Source: Paenibacillus apiarius (GTDB lineage Bacteria; Bacillota; Bacilli; Paenibacillales; Paenibacillaceae). From it: a stretch of 64,000 nt of DNA. Below the pieces are notes generated by a model, which was not told the origin of the DNA, searched no databases, and saw only the letters and a list, made by a program, of their open reading frames with translations. A program made the position numbers and the translations under genes. The stretch is taken from NCBI RefSeq assembly GCF_017052585.1, contig NZ_JAFFHZ010000001.1, positions 2,832,501 to 2,896,500 of the forward strand, in the 5' to 3' direction. Below, one piece after another: positions 17,902-25,638 of this stretch. Numbering within the stretch: position 1 is the stretch's first letter; every line of letters starts with the position of its first letter.

Positions 17902-19644
17902 ATGACAACGCTTTCGTACCAAGGCAAGCAATTTTTTGCGGATGGCCAGCCGATTCAACTCATCTCGGGGGCGGTTCATTATTCTCGTGTCGTACCGGAG
18001 TATTGGGAAGATCGCCTGCTTAAGCTGAAGGCGCTTGGCTGCAATTGTGTGGAAACATACATTGCGTGGAATTTGCACGAGCCGCGGGAAGGCAGGTTCA
18101 ATTTCGAAGGGATGGCGGATATAGCCGAATTCATTCGCGTCGCAGAGAGGGTGGGGCTGTATGTCATTGTTCGCCCGAGCCCGTACATTTGCGCAGAATG
18201 GGAATTCGGCGGCCTCCCGGCTTGGCTCTTGAAGGACGAAATGCGTCTGCGCTGCAGCGATCCGCGTTATTTGGACAAAGTAGCCGCTTATTATGATGCG
18301 CTCCTTCCGCAACTTACGCCGCTGCTTGCCACGAATGGGGGTCCGATTATCGCGGTGCAAATCGAGAACGAATACGGCAGCTACGGGAACGACCAAGCCT
18401 ATTTGCAGGCGCTCCGCCAAATGCTCATTGAGCGCGGCATAGACGTGCTGCTGTTCACCTCCGACGGACCGCAGGACGATATGCTGCAAGGCGGCATGGC
18501 GGAAGGCGCGTTGGCAACAGTGAATTTCGGCTCCCGTGTGGAGGAGGCCTTCGACAAGCTGAAGGAATATCAACCGGATGGACCGCTCATGTGCATGGAA
18601 TATTGGAACGGCTGGTTCGACCATTGGTTCGAACAGCATCATACCCGCAATGTTGAAGATGCAGCCAAGGTGCTGGACGACATGCTGCGCATCGGAGCAT
18701 CGGTGAACTTCTATATGGCGCATGGCGGCACGAACTTCGGCTTCTGGAACGGGGCGAACCACGGAGGCAAATACGAGCCAACCGTCACGAGCTATGACTA
18801 TGACGCGGCAATTAGCGAAGCAGGCGACCTTACACCGAAGTATCATGCATTCCGTGCAGTGATCGGGAAGTACGCGCTGCTTCCTGAAGGCGAACTGCCG
18901 GCGAACACGCCTAAAGCAGATTACGGCACGGTGCAGGTGTCGCGGAGCGTGTACTTGTTCGACACGATCGCCGCAATGGCGGATGCGAAGACGAGCGTAT
19001 GTCCGGAGCCGATGGAAAAATACGGCCAGAACTACGGCTTTATCATGTACTCCACGCGGATTTCGGGACCTCGTCCGGAGAGCCGCTTGACGATTCAAGA
19101 TGTGCGTGACCGCGCTCTCGTCTTCCTCGATCGGAAGCTGGCAGGCATCATCGAGCGCTGGGATCCGAAGTCCATTCCGGTCATTATTCTGGAAGGCGGC
19201 GCACAGCTCGATATTCTCGTGGAAAATATGGGACGGGTCAACTACGGCCCAGAGCTGTATGACCGCAAGGGCATCACGCACGGCGTGCGCTTGAACGGGC
19301 AGTTCCTGTTCCACTGGGAGGTGCGCAATTTGGAGTTGGAGACGATTGACGGCGTGAACTTTGACGCGCCGGCTTCGAAGCTGTCAGGAGAACAGCCGGG
19401 CTTCTATGAAGCCACGCTAACCATTGAAGGCACGCCGAAGGATACGTTTCTGCGTCTCGATGGCTGGAAGAAAGGCGTCGTCTTCATCAACGGCTTCAAC
19501 CTGGGCCGTTATTGGGAAGCAGGTCCGCAGCAGACGCTGTTTGTGCCTGCGCCGATATTGCGCGGGGGCGACAACCACATTGTCGTGTTTGAACTGCACG
19601 CAGCGGGAAATCCGCTTCGTTTCGAAGCGGAGCCTTCCTTGTAA
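17902..19644 (+). CDS. GH35 beta-galactosidase
   Basis: A 580-residue glycoside hydrolase family 35 enzyme that releases terminal beta-galactose. The (beta/alpha)8 catalytic domain is clear: SGAVHYSRVVPEYWEDRL, ETYIAWNLHEP, the acid/base Glu in QIENEYGSYG (near residue 156), and the nucleophile Glu in MEYWNGWFDHW (near 233). Two beta-sandwich domains follow, ending in the family block KGVVFINGFNLGRYWEAGPQQTLFVP. No signal peptide, so it is cytoplasmic and probably acts on imported oligosaccharides. ATG 17902 follows AAGGAGAG; an ATG at 17821 is too far upstream without a site. First gene of a probable three-gene operon. Confidence 0.93.
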   Translation: MTTLSYQGKQFFADGQPIQLISGAVHYSRVVPEYWEDRLLKLKALGCNCVETYIAWNLHEPREGRFNFEGMADIAEFIRVAERVGLYVIVRPSPYICAEWEFGGLPAWLLKDEMRLRCSDPRYLDKVAAYYDALLPQLTPLLATNGGPIIAVQIENEYGSYGNDQAYLQALRQMLIERGIDVLLFTSDGPQDDMLQGGMAEGALATVNFGSRVEEAFDKLKEYQPDGPLMCMEYWNGWFDHWFEQHHTRNVEDAAKVLDDMLRIGASVNFYMAHGGTNFGFWNGANHGGKYEPTVTSYDYDAAISEAGDLTPKYHAFRAVIGKYALLPEGELPANTPKADYGTVQVSRSVYLFDTIAAMADAKTSVCPEPMEKYGQNYGFIMYSTRISGPRPESRLTIQDVRDRALVFLDRKLAGIIERWDPKSIPVIILEGGAQLDILVENMGRVNYGPELYDRKGITHGVRLNGQFLFHWEVRNLELETIDGVNFDAPASKLSGEQPGFYEATLTIEGTPKDTFLRLDGWKKGVVFINGFNLGRYWEAGPQQTLFVPAPILRGGDNHIVVFELHAAGNPLRFEAEPSL

Positions 19645-19724
19645 ACCGGAATCAAAAACGAAAATAATGTGAACGTCCCTATTTTATGAAGAAAGCCATT
19701 TTTCAACATAAGGGGAGAACAAGG

Positions 19725-20567
19725 ATGAGTGAACGCACACGTATCGTCAAACGCGTATTTATTCTCGGCATGGACGGGGCGGGGAATTGGAACGAGGAGG
19801 CCTCCACTCCGAATATGGACCGCATTATTAAGCAGGCGGGCGTCATGACGCAGCACGCACAGACGGAACTGCCGACGATAAGCGCTGAGTGCTGGGGCGC
19901 GATGCTGCATGGGGTGACACCGGATCGGCACGGTGTCAACAACGATATTGCTGCCGCAACGCCGTTTCCGCAAGATTCCCCTTATCCGTCGTTCTTCCGA
20001 GTCGCACGGGAAGCGGATGCCGCGATGAAGCTGGCTTCGTTCACGGCTTGGGCGCCGATTAACTTCGGACTGGTGGAGGACGGACTGGATATTTATAAAG
20101 CTTCTGCCAGCGATGCGGAGCTGACGCGGCTAGCAACCCAATATTTGCGCGATATCGATGATATCGACATCTTCTATTTTGCCATTGACCTGCCTGATGC
20201 GGCAGGACACCGCTATGGATACAGCACAGCAGAGCACGTGCAGTCGATCGGGGCGGCGGATGAGATGTTCGGGCAAGTGCTGGACGCGATTGAAGCAAGG
20301 GAATGGCTGGACGACAGCCTCATTCTATTCGTCACGGATCACGGCGGCGGCGGGGCGGTGGCCACTGGCCACGGCAGCGGCCATCCGATGGATCAGACGA
20401 TATTTTGGGGTTGCGCGGGTCCGGGGGTGAACCGTTCGGCCCGGCTTGAGGGCTTGACGTTCAAGGACACGGCAGCTGTCGTTGCGGCGGCGCTCGGCCT
20501 GCCGATTCCGGCTGCTTGGGATGCGCGCTTGCCAGAGGATTTGTTCATGCGTGAAGCCATCGTGTAA
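19725..20567 (+). CDS. Alkaline phosphatase-superfamily phosphodiesterase
   Basis: A 280-residue cytoplasmic enzyme of the type I phosphodiesterase/nucleotide pyrophosphatase group. The metal ligands and nucleophile are visible: ILGMDGAG (Asp), the Thr of ELPTISAECWG (nucleophile position), DLPDAAGHRYG (Asp, His), FVTDHGG (Asp, His) and GHGSGHP (His). It is short for the family, lacking large insertions. Substrate unknown; the neighbouring GH35 and DUF4091 genes suggest a sugar-linked phosphoester. ATG 19725 follows AAGGGGAG; the 80-base gap to the GH35 gene holds no terminator. Confidence 0.82.
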   Translation: MSERTRIVKRVFILGMDGAGNWNEEASTPNMDRIIKQAGVMTQHAQTELPTISAECWGAMLHGVTPDRHGVNNDIAAATPFPQDSPYPSFFRVAREADAAMKLASFTAWAPINFGLVEDGLDIYKASASDAELTRLATQYLRDIDDIDIFYFAIDLPDAAGHRYGYSTAEHVQSIGAADEMFGQVLDAIEAREWLDDSLILFVTDHGGGGAVATGHGSGHPMDQTIFWGCAGPGVNRSARLEGLTFKDTAAVVAAALGLPIPAAWDARLPEDLFMREAIV

Positions 20568-20592
20568 TCGGGAAAAAGGGGAGATGCGCGAG

Positions 20593-22338
20593 ATGACGAT
20601 GTATGTGGGCGTAACAGATATGTTCCATAAGGAAGTGCGCAGCTACAGCGAATGGAACCGGTATGCGGCAATTGCGGAGAAGCGGCATCAGAGCGTCGTC
20701 AGCTGCAAGCGGGACAGCGCGGCGTTCCAAGTATTGGTGTCGAGCGATGAGCCGTTCCTGCTCGCGGCGAATGCCGATACGCTGTTCTGGAAGGGCGGAG
20801 CGCTCAATATTGCTCGCGTAGAGGTTGCGATTGAGGGGGCAGCTGTTCAGCCGGACGTGAAGCTGATCGGGTTCATGCGAGACGATGATGGAACGCCGAA
20901 GGCAGATTTGCTGCTCGAAGATGCACACCTGCGGGTGGAAGCGCGCCAAGTGCAGCCGGTATGGGTGGAGCTGACGGCGGATGAGGCAATGATAGCGGGG
21001 ACGTACCATGGCCGTGTCCGCCTGTTCACGCATCACATGTTCGCCGATGAGCAGTGTGCCGGCGAATGCGCGTTCGAATGGGTCGTGGCGGAAGAGACGC
21101 TTCCGGAAGCGAAGGATTACCGTTTCTATCTGGACTTGTGGCAGCATAGCTCGAATATTGCGCGGAAGTATAAGACCGGTCTCTGGACAGAGGAGCATTT
21201 TGCCGTATTGGATGCTTATTTGGACAGCATGAGCAAGCTGGGGCAGAAGGCCGTCACGGTCGTCGTCTCCGAGGTTCCATGGTCTGGGCAAATGTCCCAT
21301 AACGACCGCGACCCGTCAGACTTGTTCGAATACAGCATCGTATCCGCGCAAAAGGCGGCGGACGGGACATTCCGTTACGACTTCTCCGCCTTGGATCGCT
21401 ACATCGAGCTTGGGGAGAAGCACGGCATATCGCGTGAAATCGAAGTGTTCGGCCTGTTGAATATTTGGCAGGACCCGCATGCGGGATACGGCGCGTTGGC
21501 CGAAGGCGCGCCGGATGCGATTCGTGTCCGCTATTATGATGAGACGAGCGGAACGTACCGTTTTATGCGGGAAGAGAGCGAGCTGCGGGCCTACGTTCAA
21601 GCGCTGGAGGCGCACTTCACGTCGACGGGGCGTATGGAGCGAGTGCGTATTTTGGCGGACGAACCGTCAGATTACGACCTTTTCAATAAGAAGCTCGCTT
21701 GGCTGCGCCAGGCGGCGCCGGCTTTTAAGTATAAGGTTGCCATCAATCACGCGGAATTCGTGGAAAAAGGGATGGAGGGTGTGTCCGACTACGTGCCGAG
21801 CTTCTACTGTGTCGTGAAGGAGCATGAACGTCTGATGGAGCAGCGCCCGTCGATTGACGGTACGCTGTTGTACTACGTCTGCTGCAGCCCGGACCGTCCG
21901 AACACGTTCCTCGGTTCGCCAGCGATGGAGAGCCGGCTCGTTGCGTGGTATGTCGAGCAGCTTGGACTGGATGGCTTCTTGCGCTGGAATTATACAGTAT
22001 GGCCGGATCAACCTCTAGAAAAGCTGGCGTACCGCTCGGAGATTTGGAAAGCGGGGGATACGAACTTTGTTTATCCTGGCCCGCTTGGCAAGCCCCTTTT
22101 GTCGTTGCGCTACAAATGGCTGCAGCGCGGTATCCGCGATTTTGAGCTTATGCAGCTGCTGAAGGAACGGGGCGAAGGCGAACGAGTCAAGGCGGCCTTG
22201 GAACGCGTGTTCCGCTACAAGCGGCTTGCCGATTGCGATCCCGACCGCCGTGCCAATGCAGAGTCGATGTACAGCTTGAATGCCGCCGATTATGATGAAT
22301 TGCTGCTCGGGGACGGGGCTAAACGAGGTGGAAATTGA
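20593..22338 (+). CDS. DUF4091-domain protein (probable glycoside hydrolase)
   Basis: A 581-residue protein with a beta-rich N-terminal part, a TIM-barrel-like centre (FYLDLWQHSSNIARKY, RILADEPSDYDLF) and the DUF4091 C-terminal region (FLRWNYTVWPDQP, NFVYPGPLGKPLLSLRYKWLQRGIRDFELMQLL). DUF4091 proteins are thought to be glycan-active; the acidic ADEPSD segment is a candidate catalytic site. No signal peptide. It starts 25 bases after the phosphodiesterase gene. ATG 20593 gives proper spacing from AAAGGGGAG, while ATG 20584 is too close. A terminator follows. Confidence 0.82.
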   Translation: MTMYVGVTDMFHKEVRSYSEWNRYAAIAEKRHQSVVSCKRDSAAFQVLVSSDEPFLLAANADTLFWKGGALNIARVEVAIEGAAVQPDVKLIGFMRDDDGTPKADLLLEDAHLRVEARQVQPVWVELTADEAMIAGTYHGRVRLFTHHMFADEQCAGECAFEWVVAEETLPEAKDYRFYLDLWQHSSNIARKYKTGLWTEEHFAVLDAYLDSMSKLGQKAVTVVVSEVPWSGQMSHNDRDPSDLFEYSIVSAQKAADGTFRYDFSALDRYIELGEKHGISREIEVFGLLNIWQDPHAGYGALAEGAPDAIRVRYYDETSGTYRFMREESELRAYVQALEAHFTSTGRMERVRILADEPSDYDLFNKKLAWLRQAAPAFKYKVAINHAEFVEKGMEGVSDYVPSFYCVVKEHERLMEQRPSIDGTLLYYVCCSPDRPNTFLGSPAMESRLVAWYVEQLGLDGFLRWNYTVWPDQPLEKLAYRSEIWKAGDTNFVYPGPLGKPLLSLRYKWLQRGIRDFELMQLLKERGEGERVKAALERVFRYKRLADCDPDRRANAESMYSLNAADYDELLLGDGAKRGGN

Positions 22339-22341
22339 TAT

Positions 22342-22389
22342 AGAGGCTGTTCCTGCGGTCATATAGACCAAGGGACGGCCTCTTGTTTT
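22342..22389 (+). terminator. Terminator after the DUF4091 gene
   Basis: AGAGGCTGTTCC pairs with GGGACGGCCTCT (with G-U pairs) over an 18-base loop, followed by TGTTTTG. Confidence 0.7.
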
Positions 22390-22390
22390 G

Positions 22391-22422
22391 CATGTAAGGA
22401 AGGCATCATGTAAGGAAGGCAT
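22391..22422. repeat. Perfect 16-bp tandem repeat
   Basis: CATGTAAGGAAGGCAT occurs twice with no gap. It is non-coding and lies just after the DUF4091 terminator. Confidence 0.9.
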
Positions 22423-22575
22423 GCTGTGAAATGGTCCTTATGTTTACTCTCCCGTACATTCAGAAAGGATAAACGTTAAGGATAAGCGCACACAGGCTTC
22501 AAATAGATTGCCATGGGCATATAGGCTGCCAATTATTGATTACAGTTACCCAAAAAGCGATATAGGGCAAACCGC

Positions 22576-22640
22576 CTTCTGAAAAAAGGGGAGAATGGAG
22601 CAAAGGGTCGGCGGTTGGAGCGCCTCCCCTTCAGTCTGAA
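22576..22640. repeat. Intergenic inverted repeat, possible dispersed element
   Basis: Arms of the form TTCTGA-N3-AAAGGGGAG and CTCCCCTTCAGTCTGAA enclose about 30 bases. Read on the minus strand, the left arm region (CTTTGCTCCATTCTCCCC, then TTTTTTCAGAAG) matches two units at 46404 and 46482, so this is probably a degenerate copy of a dispersed non-coding repeat. Confidence 0.5.
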
Positions 22641-22747
22641 CGAGCTGCTGCTCGAACGGAGTAAGTCGCAACAATGCGGAGTCATGCCTTACTTTTCGAT
22701 AGCTGCTTCTTTATAATGCGGTCCCATCTCCATACTGAGGTTCTCTG

Positions 22748-23776
22748 TTAGGTGGCGCCTTGCAGGATTGACCCTCCTTCGTCCGGGACGAACTGCTCCG
22801 GCGGTGTATCGGACACTGGCATTCTCGCGGTTACGGGCTGCTCCAATTCCTCTGGATGCGGCGTTCCCGCCACTTGCAGGACGAAGTCCGTAACCTTGGC
22901 TTCATACTGTTCCTTATTTATACAATAGGAAACACCGTGTGTGGCCCCTTCCACCAGCACGAACGCTTTCGGTTCCGGCTTTGCGTTATACATATCGAGA
23001 CTCATGCGGGTGGGAACGAAAATATCCTTGCTGCCATGAATGAACAAAACCGGCAGCTTGCATGTTCTCATAACGCGAATGGGGCTTACATCATCCAGCA
23101 TAAATCCGGCTTTTCGCTTCAACAAGCGATTGATGAGCGGCATGATTGGCCATGCAGGCATATGGTTGAGCTTAGTGACCTGATGATAAATCAACTCCGT
23201 TAAGTCCGAATACGGGCAGTCCGCAATAATGAACCGGACCTGTGGACGATGAATGGCGGCATACTCGAGCACGGTGCCTCCGCCTAGCGACTGGCCGTGC
23301 AGTCCGATCGCGCAGTCTTCGCCTTTGCGGGCGATAACCCAATCTACCCATGCTTGCATATCGTTTTTTTCGTTGAATCCGAAGGTGGTATACTTCCCCT
23401 CGCTCTGGCCGTGACGGCGCTGATCCACGAGCAGGACGTTAAAGCCAAGCTTGAAGAACATGGCCATGAATTGGGCGGACCAGGCAAGTGCCGACGTATA
23501 GCCGTGGACGATGATGATGACGCGTCTGGACGCAGGAAAGGATTCGATATAATACCCATGAAGCGATAAACCGTCATGACTGCGGATGAACAGCTCTTCT
23601 TTATCGCAATCGTCATACTGCTTTTTGGTGAATACCTTATGATGTTCGAGTAAATCAAGGCACTGCTCATAGGTAGAGCCCTTCATTCGTGTCATCTGAT
23701 AAACGGCAAAGTACGGAATTATCCAGATGGACAACAAGATGAACAGGACGGTGCCGCCTACTATCGGAAACCACAT
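22748..23776 (-). CDS. Membrane-anchored alpha/beta hydrolase
   Basis: A 342-residue serine hydrolase with an N-terminal membrane helix (FPIVGGTVLFILLSIWIIPYFAVY). The alpha/beta-hydrolase core shows the oxyanion turn VHGYTS, the nucleophile elbow GLHGQSLGGG, the acid region FIHGSKDIFVP and the catalytic His in GATHGVSY. It resembles the YqkD-like hydrolase group of Bacilli, whose natural substrates are unknown. The start at 23776 follows AAGGAGGAG; an upstream in-frame start at 23836 is not needed. It is divergent from cbiA. Confidence 0.87.
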   Translation of the reverse strand: MWFPIVGGTVLFILLSIWIIPYFAVYQMTRMKGSTYEQCLDLLEHHKVFTKKQYDDCDKEELFIRSHDGLSLHGYYIESFPASRRVIIIVHGYTSALAWSAQFMAMFFKLGFNVLLVDQRRHGQSEGKYTTFGFNEKNDMQAWVDWVIARKGEDCAIGLHGQSLGGGTVLEYAAIHRPQVRFIIADCPYSDLTELIYHQVTKLNHMPAWPIMPLINRLLKRKAGFMLDDVSPIRVMRTCKLPVLFIHGSKDIFVPTRMSLDMYNAKPEPKAFVLVEGATHGVSYCINKEQYEAKVTDFVLQVAGTPHPEELEQPVTARMPVSDTPPEQFVPDEGGSILQGAT

Positions 23777-23924
23777 GCCAATTCTCCTCCTTAGTTCCCA
23801 TTGTACTGACTTGCTTGTGCATATTAGGGTGTGCAATTCCTTCCCAACTTACACCTGCCATTCGACAGTTGGCGGAAGAGGTTCAGGTTCTGTACAATGG
23901 GAAGATAAGGCGCGAAAATGGGGG

Positions 23925-25481
23925 ATGACGTTGAATTCGGAAGAGCATGCAATTCAGAAGGAACACAACGCAAAGGCGCGAAAGGGACGGGAAGAAGGAA
24001 CGGTGGGGAATTCTACAAGTCCCGCTCGAAGGCTGCTTATAGCCGGAACGGGTAGCGGTGTCGGCAAGACGACCGTGACGCTCGGCATAATGAGGGCCTT
24101 AACGCGCAGCGGCTGGAAGGTGCAGCCATTCAAGTGCGGCCCCGATTACATTGACCCGACTTATCATACCGCAGTGACGGGCGTTCCGTCGCGCAATCTT
24201 GACAGCTGGATGTGCGGTCCAGACGGCATGCGGGACATCTTCATCCGGGGAGCGAATGGAGCGGACATTGCCATTATGGAAGGCGTCATGGGCCTATATG
24301 ATGGACGCAGGGCGGATTCAGATGAAGGGAGCTCCGCCTCCGTCGCGAAGCAGCTGGATTGCCCGGTGCTGCTCGTCATTGATGCGTCTGGCATGGCAAG
24401 AAGCGCTGCCGCCATGGTAGCTGGCTTTCAACATTTCGATGCAGAGCTTCGCATTGCCGGAGTGATTGCCAACAATGTCGGCAGCGAGGGGCATGGCAAG
24501 CTGCTCCGGGAAGCAATTGAGTCCGCATGCAATGTGCCGCTGCTCGGCTATGTGGTGCGGGATAAGGAACTGGCCGTGCCGGAACGGCATCTGGGATTGG
24601 TCCCAGCCATCGAACGGGGAACGCTCGACTCCCTGTTCGACCGCATGGCTGATGCTGTCGAGGCGCATACAGATCTGGATGAACTAGTACGCATCGCAGA
24701 GTCGGCTCCGCTGCAGAGCTCGAGCGGCATAAGCTTCAAGGCGCCGGCAGGCAGCGCTGTTCCGAGCGGGCAGGACAGCTCGTCTGCCGTACGGGAGGCA
24801 TGGAAAAAGCCCGGCGCAATCCGGGAGCCGCTGCGTTTGGCGCTCGCATATGACGCGGCATTCCACTTCTACTATCCCGACAACCTGGAGCTGCTCGAAG
24901 CGTACGGATTCGAGCTTGCCCGCTTTTCGCCGCTGGCAGATGAGCCGGTTCCCGAGGGGGTCGACGGCTTGTATATCGGCGGCGGTTTCCCGGAAGCGTT
25001 CGCGCCGGAATTGGCGCAGTGCGGCCGGGCATTGGCGTCCATCCGCCATGCGATTGAGGCGGGTACACCGACATTTGCTGAATGCGGCGGTTATATGCTT
25101 CTGACGGAGCGGCTTGTGTTGACGGATGGCTGCGTCCATCCGCTTATCGGTATCATCCCTGGCGAGACGCGCATGGGAACGAAGCTGGCTGCGCTCGGAT
25201 ACCGCGAGGTGACTGGGGAAGCAGGCAATTTCATGCTGCCAATCGGGCAGACGGCACGTGGACACGAGTTCCATTATTCTACAATTCACGTAGAAGAGGA
25301 GCGGGCGCTCCCTCCGGCATATCGTGCCCGCGGACTGGCCGGAGAGCGGCCAGAGGGAGCGGTGCATCGAGATGGTGCCCAGCTGGTGGCGGGTTATACA
25401 CACATTCATTTCGGGTCGAACTCCGCTATTGTTACTAATTGGAGGCAAGCCTGTGTCGCATTTCGTCAAAAACGTTTATAA
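23925..25481 (+). CDS. cbiA: Cobyrinate a,c-diamide synthase
   Basis: A 518-residue glutamine-dependent amidotransferase that amidates the a and c side chains of cobyrinate in cobalamin synthesis. Near the N-terminus is the P-loop GTGSGVGKTT (residues 41-50), followed by KCGPDYIDPTYH and EGVMGLYDGR. The C-terminal class I-like GATase has the nucleophile Cys in FAECGGYMLL (near residue 387) and the late His in GHEFHYST. The first 35 residues are a poorly conserved extension. No other cobalamin gene is in the window and no cobalamin riboswitch is seen upstream, so the rest of the pathway must be elsewhere or absent. Start ATG 23925 has only a weak GGGGG site; TTG 23931 is possible. Confidence 0.9.
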   Translation: MTLNSEEHAIQKEHNAKARKGREEGTVGNSTSPARRLLIAGTGSGVGKTTVTLGIMRALTRSGWKVQPFKCGPDYIDPTYHTAVTGVPSRNLDSWMCGPDGMRDIFIRGANGADIAIMEGVMGLYDGRRADSDEGSSASVAKQLDCPVLLVIDASGMARSAAAMVAGFQHFDAELRIAGVIANNVGSEGHGKLLREAIESACNVPLLGYVVRDKELAVPERHLGLVPAIERGTLDSLFDRMADAVEAHTDLDELVRIAESAPLQSSSGISFKAPAGSAVPSGQDSSSAVREAWKKPGAIREPLRLALAYDAAFHFYYPDNLELLEAYGFELARFSPLADEPVPEGVDGLYIGGGFPEAFAPELAQCGRALASIRHAIEAGTPTFAECGGYMLLTERLVLTDGCVHPLIGIIPGETRMGTKLAALGYREVTGEAGNFMLPIGQTARGHEFHYSTIHVEEERALPPAYRARGLAGERPEGAVHRDGAQLVAGYTHIHFGSNSAIVTNWRQACVAFRQKRL

Positions 25482-25497
25482 TGGTTCCTAGGACAAG

Positions 25498-25513
25498 CCC
25501 CGCCCATGCGGGG
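25498..25513 (+). terminator. Hairpin after cbiA
   Basis: CCCCGC and GCGGGG form a 6-bp GC stem with a 4-base loop, flanked by AAG / CTT. There is a short TCTT but no real T run. Confidence 0.4.
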
Positions 25514-25638
25514 TCTTCCGCTGTTCATCGAAGAAGAATGAATGCAAAGGCATCATATGAGGGCGTTAACTCTATCACTATTTAATACTTACAACTGAAA
25601 CGTTACGCTATGCTGATAAGCGAAAGGATTTGGAACAG

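Larger units (their letters stand above)
22339..22747. other. 409-bp intergenic region
   Basis: Between convergent genes. It holds a terminator (22342-22389), a perfect 16-bp tandem repeat (22391-22422) and an inverted-repeat element (22576-22640) that resembles sequences at 46.4-46.6 kb. I see no gene in it. Confidence 0.7.

Noticed and set aside
17860-19314. 484-codon open frame on the minus strand opposite the GH35 gene
   Set aside because: It is the mirror of a well-defined GH35 gene with strong codon bias; no ribosome site and His/Arg-rich nonsense composition.
23777-23924. Possible cobalamin riboswitch before cbiA
   Set aside because: The gap is too short and lacks the conserved GCCACTG-type B12 box.
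25482-25638. Possible T-box leader before asnB
   Set aside because: No AGGGTGGNACCGCG-type antiterminator element is present.
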